Below, in pieces: positions 60,665-64,000 of a DNA stretch of 64,000 bases. A model generated the notes under the pieces. That model did no database searches. It was not told the origin of the DNA and saw only the letters and a program-made list of their open reading frames with translations. The translations under genes and the position numbers were made by a program. Source of the stretch: Ustulina deusta (lineage: Eukaryota > Ascomycota > Sordariomycetes > Xylariales > Xylariaceae); contig JAJNNX010000003.1 of the NCBI GenBank assembly GCA_023159155.1, positions 806,001 to 870,000 on the forward strand, written 5' to 3'. Numbering within the stretch: the first letter of the stretch is position 1; the number at the start of each line of letters is the position of its first letter.

Positions 60665-61911
60665 CTATTTAATTATTCTATAGCTTAATTTATAAAATTT
60701 AATAAAAAAATAGTTATAATTATATTAATTTTTAAAGTTAGATAAATAATATTTAATAAATTTAAATTTTTTAAAATAAATAGTAACTAATTAAATTATT
60801 TTTTTATTATAGTTATTAATAAATAAAAATAAACTATTTATTTTATTAATTTAGTTCTTAAACAAAATAAAAAATATTAATAATTTATTTATAATTATTA
60901 AATATAAACTTTTAAAAATATTATTAGTTAATAGACTTTAAAGCTATTTTTTAATATATTTTTTTATGTTATATATATAGCTTTTTTATATATATCTAGA
61001 ATAATTAGTAAAACTATAATCTAATATATATTATTTATATAATATTATTTTTTAAATATTTAAATATTTTTTTTAAAAATTTATAACTTAATAATTAAAA
61101 ATTAATACTTAATAACCTAGTAATAAATATTAAAATTATAAAAAATTGCTTAAATATTATTAAAAAAATAAAATTATATACTAGAATTATAGTTATTAAA
61201 ATAAAGCCTTTTTTTTAATTAATATTACTTAAAATAAAAAAACAATTAGTAATTATTTTATTTTATAAAGCTAATTAATTAATAAGTAATAATATAAGTA
61301 TATAAAATATATTTTATAAAAAAATTTTTTAAATTAAATTAGATTTTTTTATAATAAATATTTTTGCTTTTTAATTTATTTATAAAAAAATAATAATTGC
61401 TAGATTACTTAAAAAATTAATATAAAATTAATTAAAAAATATTTTAGTAATTATATTTAAGTTTAAAAAACCTAATCAAAAATATAAATATTTTAATATA
61501 TTTAATTTTAATAAGCAATATTAACCTTTTTTTAATAATAAAAAAACTTAAACTATAATTTATAAAAAAGTTGTTTACTAGTAGATTTTTTTTATATTTT
61601 AAAAAAATAATATATATAATAATATAAAAAGTTATTTTATGCCAAACTTTTTTACTAAGTAGAAGTTCTAAAAAAAGTATAATTTATAAATATATATAAT
61701 TAATTAAATAAATACTAAAAAACCTAAAAATTAAAAAACTGCTTAAAAAGTACTAAGTATATAAAAAAAACAAAAAGTTAAATTATTAAAAATAAATATA
61801 AAAACTAAAAAAGCTTAATAATAAAAATCTAAAAAAAATAAATAACTAATTAGTTATAATTTAGATTAATTATTATAATCTAAAAATAAAAACTTAATAA
61901 TTTAAAAAGTT

Positions 61912-62278
61912 TGTAGTAAAACTAGTGCATATATATAAAAAATAAATTTTTAGTTATAAAATAGAATATATTTTTAAAAACTTTAAAAATTATAAAATAA
62001 AAAATATAAAAAACGTATATTTTTATTTAAAACTATAAAAAACTTTTTTTTTTAGCAAGCATAAACAGATAGACAATTAATATAAAATACTAAATAAAAG
62101 TTAAAGATTTGTTTTTATTAATTAATTATTGCCTTTTTATTTATATTTACGTATTAGATCTTAACCTAATCCGTACAAAGATCTGCGAGTCGGAAAACGT
62201 AGTCCGATACAAAATAATCAGGTAGGTTTAGTTAGTTTTAGTGTGCAACACGCCGATCAGGAGCCCTGCTCTATTTCA
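61912..62278. repeat. Element A right LTR (367 bp)
   Basis: Partner of 45252-45642. Heavily mutated over its first ~110 bp but spared over about 62148-62278, where GC-rich words such as CTGCGAGTCGG survive. It is preceded by AAAAAGTT, matching the purine-rich lead-in before element B's right LTR. Confidence 0.85.
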
Positions 62279-62282
62279 CTAA

Positions 62283-62760
62283 GCAAGCAGTTATTAATTA
62301 ATTAAATATTTTCTACTTAGACTACTAATGGTCCGCCTAATCTTATATAATATTTTATTTTATAGTTATTTTATCTGGAGCTCTATACTATTTTACGGAT
62401 TAAATCTTTTATTTCGATTGAATTATTTCTTAAAACTGCTAACTAAACATATACCTTTCTTACGATTTTTTTTACTTCTAATTAGATAAAAATAAAAAAG
62501 ATATGATCTAACCAGGCATAAAAAAAAGCTTATTAAGCTAAAGCAGAAGTTTAATTAAGCGTAATTAAAACTAAAAAGATTAAATATTTTAAAAAATATA
62601 AATAATATAAATATATTATAGTAGAAGTTTTTTTTTTAAGAGGAGACAATATAAAAACAGAATATATATTTATTTTTAAATATAACAAGAATACTTTTAT
62701 ACGTTAGAGCTTTTATATTAGGGACTTTAAAAAAATCTATAGTTTACGAGCTAAAATAAC
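62283..62760. other. Less-mutated segment flanking element A
   Basis: Moderately GC-richer than its surroundings, as is 45118-45251 on the other side of element A. The two probably form the interrupted pre-insertion DNA. No gene recognised. Confidence 0.4.
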
Positions 62761-64000
62761 CAAAATAATAGCTAGTTTTTAAAATAATAAAGCTAATTGG
62801 AGCTAGAAAAAAAAAAAAATATTTATTGTTTTTTATAAAAAATAATTCTTTTTTAAATACTAAAAGCAATAAAAAGTAAAAAAAACTATTAAAATAAAAA
62901 AATCTAATATTATTAATTTTATAAATTATAAATTATCTAAACTAGAAATAGTTAGCGCTTTTAAATATAAAAAAGTTTATAAATAATTTTATGATCTATA
63001 GTCTAAATAGCTAGAAAATAGTTCAACAATTATTAAAATAAAAGCTTATTATATTAAAAAAATTAATTTATAAATTAAACTTATTACTATTAAAGATTTT
63101 TTAAGTTTTTTTTAAGTAAAAATAAACAAAGTTTGCTTTATTTGTACTAATATATATAATATATTAATTAATAAATTTAATCTAATTTAATTAAAAGTAG
63201 CTTAAAATTAATAAATATTTATTAATTAAAAAAGCTTTATTTATTAAAAAGTAATATAATACTAAAAAAAAATTAAAAAATATTATTTTTTTTAGCTAAA
63301 CAACTAAAAAATTAATATAAATAAAAAATCTAAAATTTTTAACTTTAAAAATAATTATTTTAATTAAAAAAATAATCAGAAAATATTTATATAGAGCAAA
63401 CAAAAGTAATTTAAATTAAAACTTTAAAAAAAAATTAGTTTAATTTTTTTATTTTCTAAATATATAGTTATGCTAAAAAAAATAATTATATTGGTTTATA
63501 TATAAAAGGAAAGACTAAAACTAGAAGCTATTTCTTATAAATAATATTAGTTTTTTAATACTAATTTTAAAATAAAATTTATTAATAATTTAATTATTTT
63601 TAAAAGCTTAAAATATTTTTAAATATATATATAAAAACTTAAGCTATTTTATTTTAATAGAACTTATTTAGTTATGTTTAACTTTAAAAATATTAATATT
63701 TGTTTGGAATAATATATATAAAATAATACTAAAGCTTAATATTTTTAAATTTTAAAAAAAGCTAAAATAAAAAATAATAACGAAATCTTAAAAATAAAAA
63801 AAGTTTTATATTTAAAAAAACTTAAAAAAGTTATTTTAAACTTAAAAAAAAACTTAAAAAAATCTGCTGTTTAAACTAGCTTAAGTTTTATTTATTTAAA
63901 AAAAGTTTTTAAGAACTTATAAAAAAATCTAGCAAAAAAAAAAAAAAAATCTTTAATATGCTATATTTAAAGCTATTTTTATAAAAATTAACTTTAATAT

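Larger units (their letters stand above)
45252..62278. mobile_element. LTR retroelement A, ~17 kb, RIP-degraded, host of nested element B
   Basis: Bounded by direct LTRs at 45252-45642 and 61912-62278 and flanked by CTAA on both sides (45248-45251 and 62279-62282), a plausible 4-bp target duplication. LTRs begin TG; the right one ends CA, the left one TA at the same place. Removing nested B leaves about 12.8 kb, long for one element, so other insertions may be present. The internal coding region (45643-56428, 60665-61911) is too mutated for me to assign gag or pol domains, so Ty3 versus Ty1 class is undecided; a 4-bp duplication is seen in some Ty3 groups. Confidence 0.75.
37331..64000. other. 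RIP-type AT-rich block
   Basis: About 26.7 kb composed largely of A and T with scattered GC islands (about 45120-45370, 56430-56830, 56830-59830, 60390-60660, 62145-62500). I found no credible intact gene. Paired repeats within it differ by C/T and G/A transitions, the signature of repeat-induced point mutation. Islands correspond to LTRs, the satellite and short spared segments. It continues past the right edge. Confidence 0.9.

Noticed and set aside
37331..64000. CRISPR array or organellar origin for the AT-rich repeats
   Set aside because: Repeat units are diverged and irregular, LTRs with target duplications explain the paired repeats, and no mitochondrial gene, rRNA or tRNA is visible.

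Overview
The window reads as nuclear DNA of a filamentous ascomycete (Pezizomycotina). Genes carry short introns of 52-126 bp with GT..AG borders, the enzymes belong to fungal secondary-metabolite families, and the right 27 kb is an extremely AT-rich block of the kind produced by repeat-induced point mutation (RIP). I cannot name the species.

Left part (1 to about 25.8 kb): a secondary-metabolite gene cluster. It holds the first ~1,887 codons of a highly reducing polyketide synthase (KS-AT-DH-C-methyltransferase seen; the gene runs off the left edge, so a KR/ACP and any NRPS module are outside), a trans-acting enoyl reductase, a Diels-Alderase-family protein, a berberine-bridge-type FAD oxidase, two cytochrome P450s, a small lipocalin-like protein, a Baeyer-Villiger monooxygenase pseudogene with three TAG stops, a short-chain dehydrogenase, and an Ayg1-type alpha/beta hydrolase-fold protein. 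An AflR-like Zn2Cys6 regulator lies 3.6 kb further on (29.4-31.1 kb). HR-PKS + trans-ER + Diels-Alderase + Ayg1-type hydrolase + BVMO + P450s is the composition known from cytochalasan PKS-NRPS clusters. That assignment is inference, because the NRPS half is not in view. The dead BVMO suggests the pathway stops before oxygen insertion into the macrocycle, or has been remodelled.

Middle (25.8-37.3 kb): decaying accessory DNA. There is a 3' fragment of a POT/PTR2 peptide transporter, a 341-bp MITE with ~115-bp inverted repeats and TA flanks, the regulator gene, an unrecognised degraded gene, a broken AIG1/IMAP-like GTPase with a long coiled coil, one apparently intact conserved hypothetical membrane-anchored protein, and a 21-base C run.

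Right part (37.3-64 kb): a RIP-type AT block with no credible intact gene. Inside it I can resolve two nested LTR retroelements by reading their paired terminal repeats. Element A (45252-62278) has 391/367-bp LTRs and a CTAA target duplication. Element B (56433-60664) has 269-bp LTRs and a CTAT target duplication; it sits inside A and carries a ~16-copy degenerate ~190-bp satellite instead of genes. The LTR pairs differ almost only by C/T and G/A transitions. Further left a ghost of a CCHC zinc knuckle marks at least one more retroelement.

Exon borders were worked out by hand from splice signals, reading-frame continuity and family motifs; none has transcript support.
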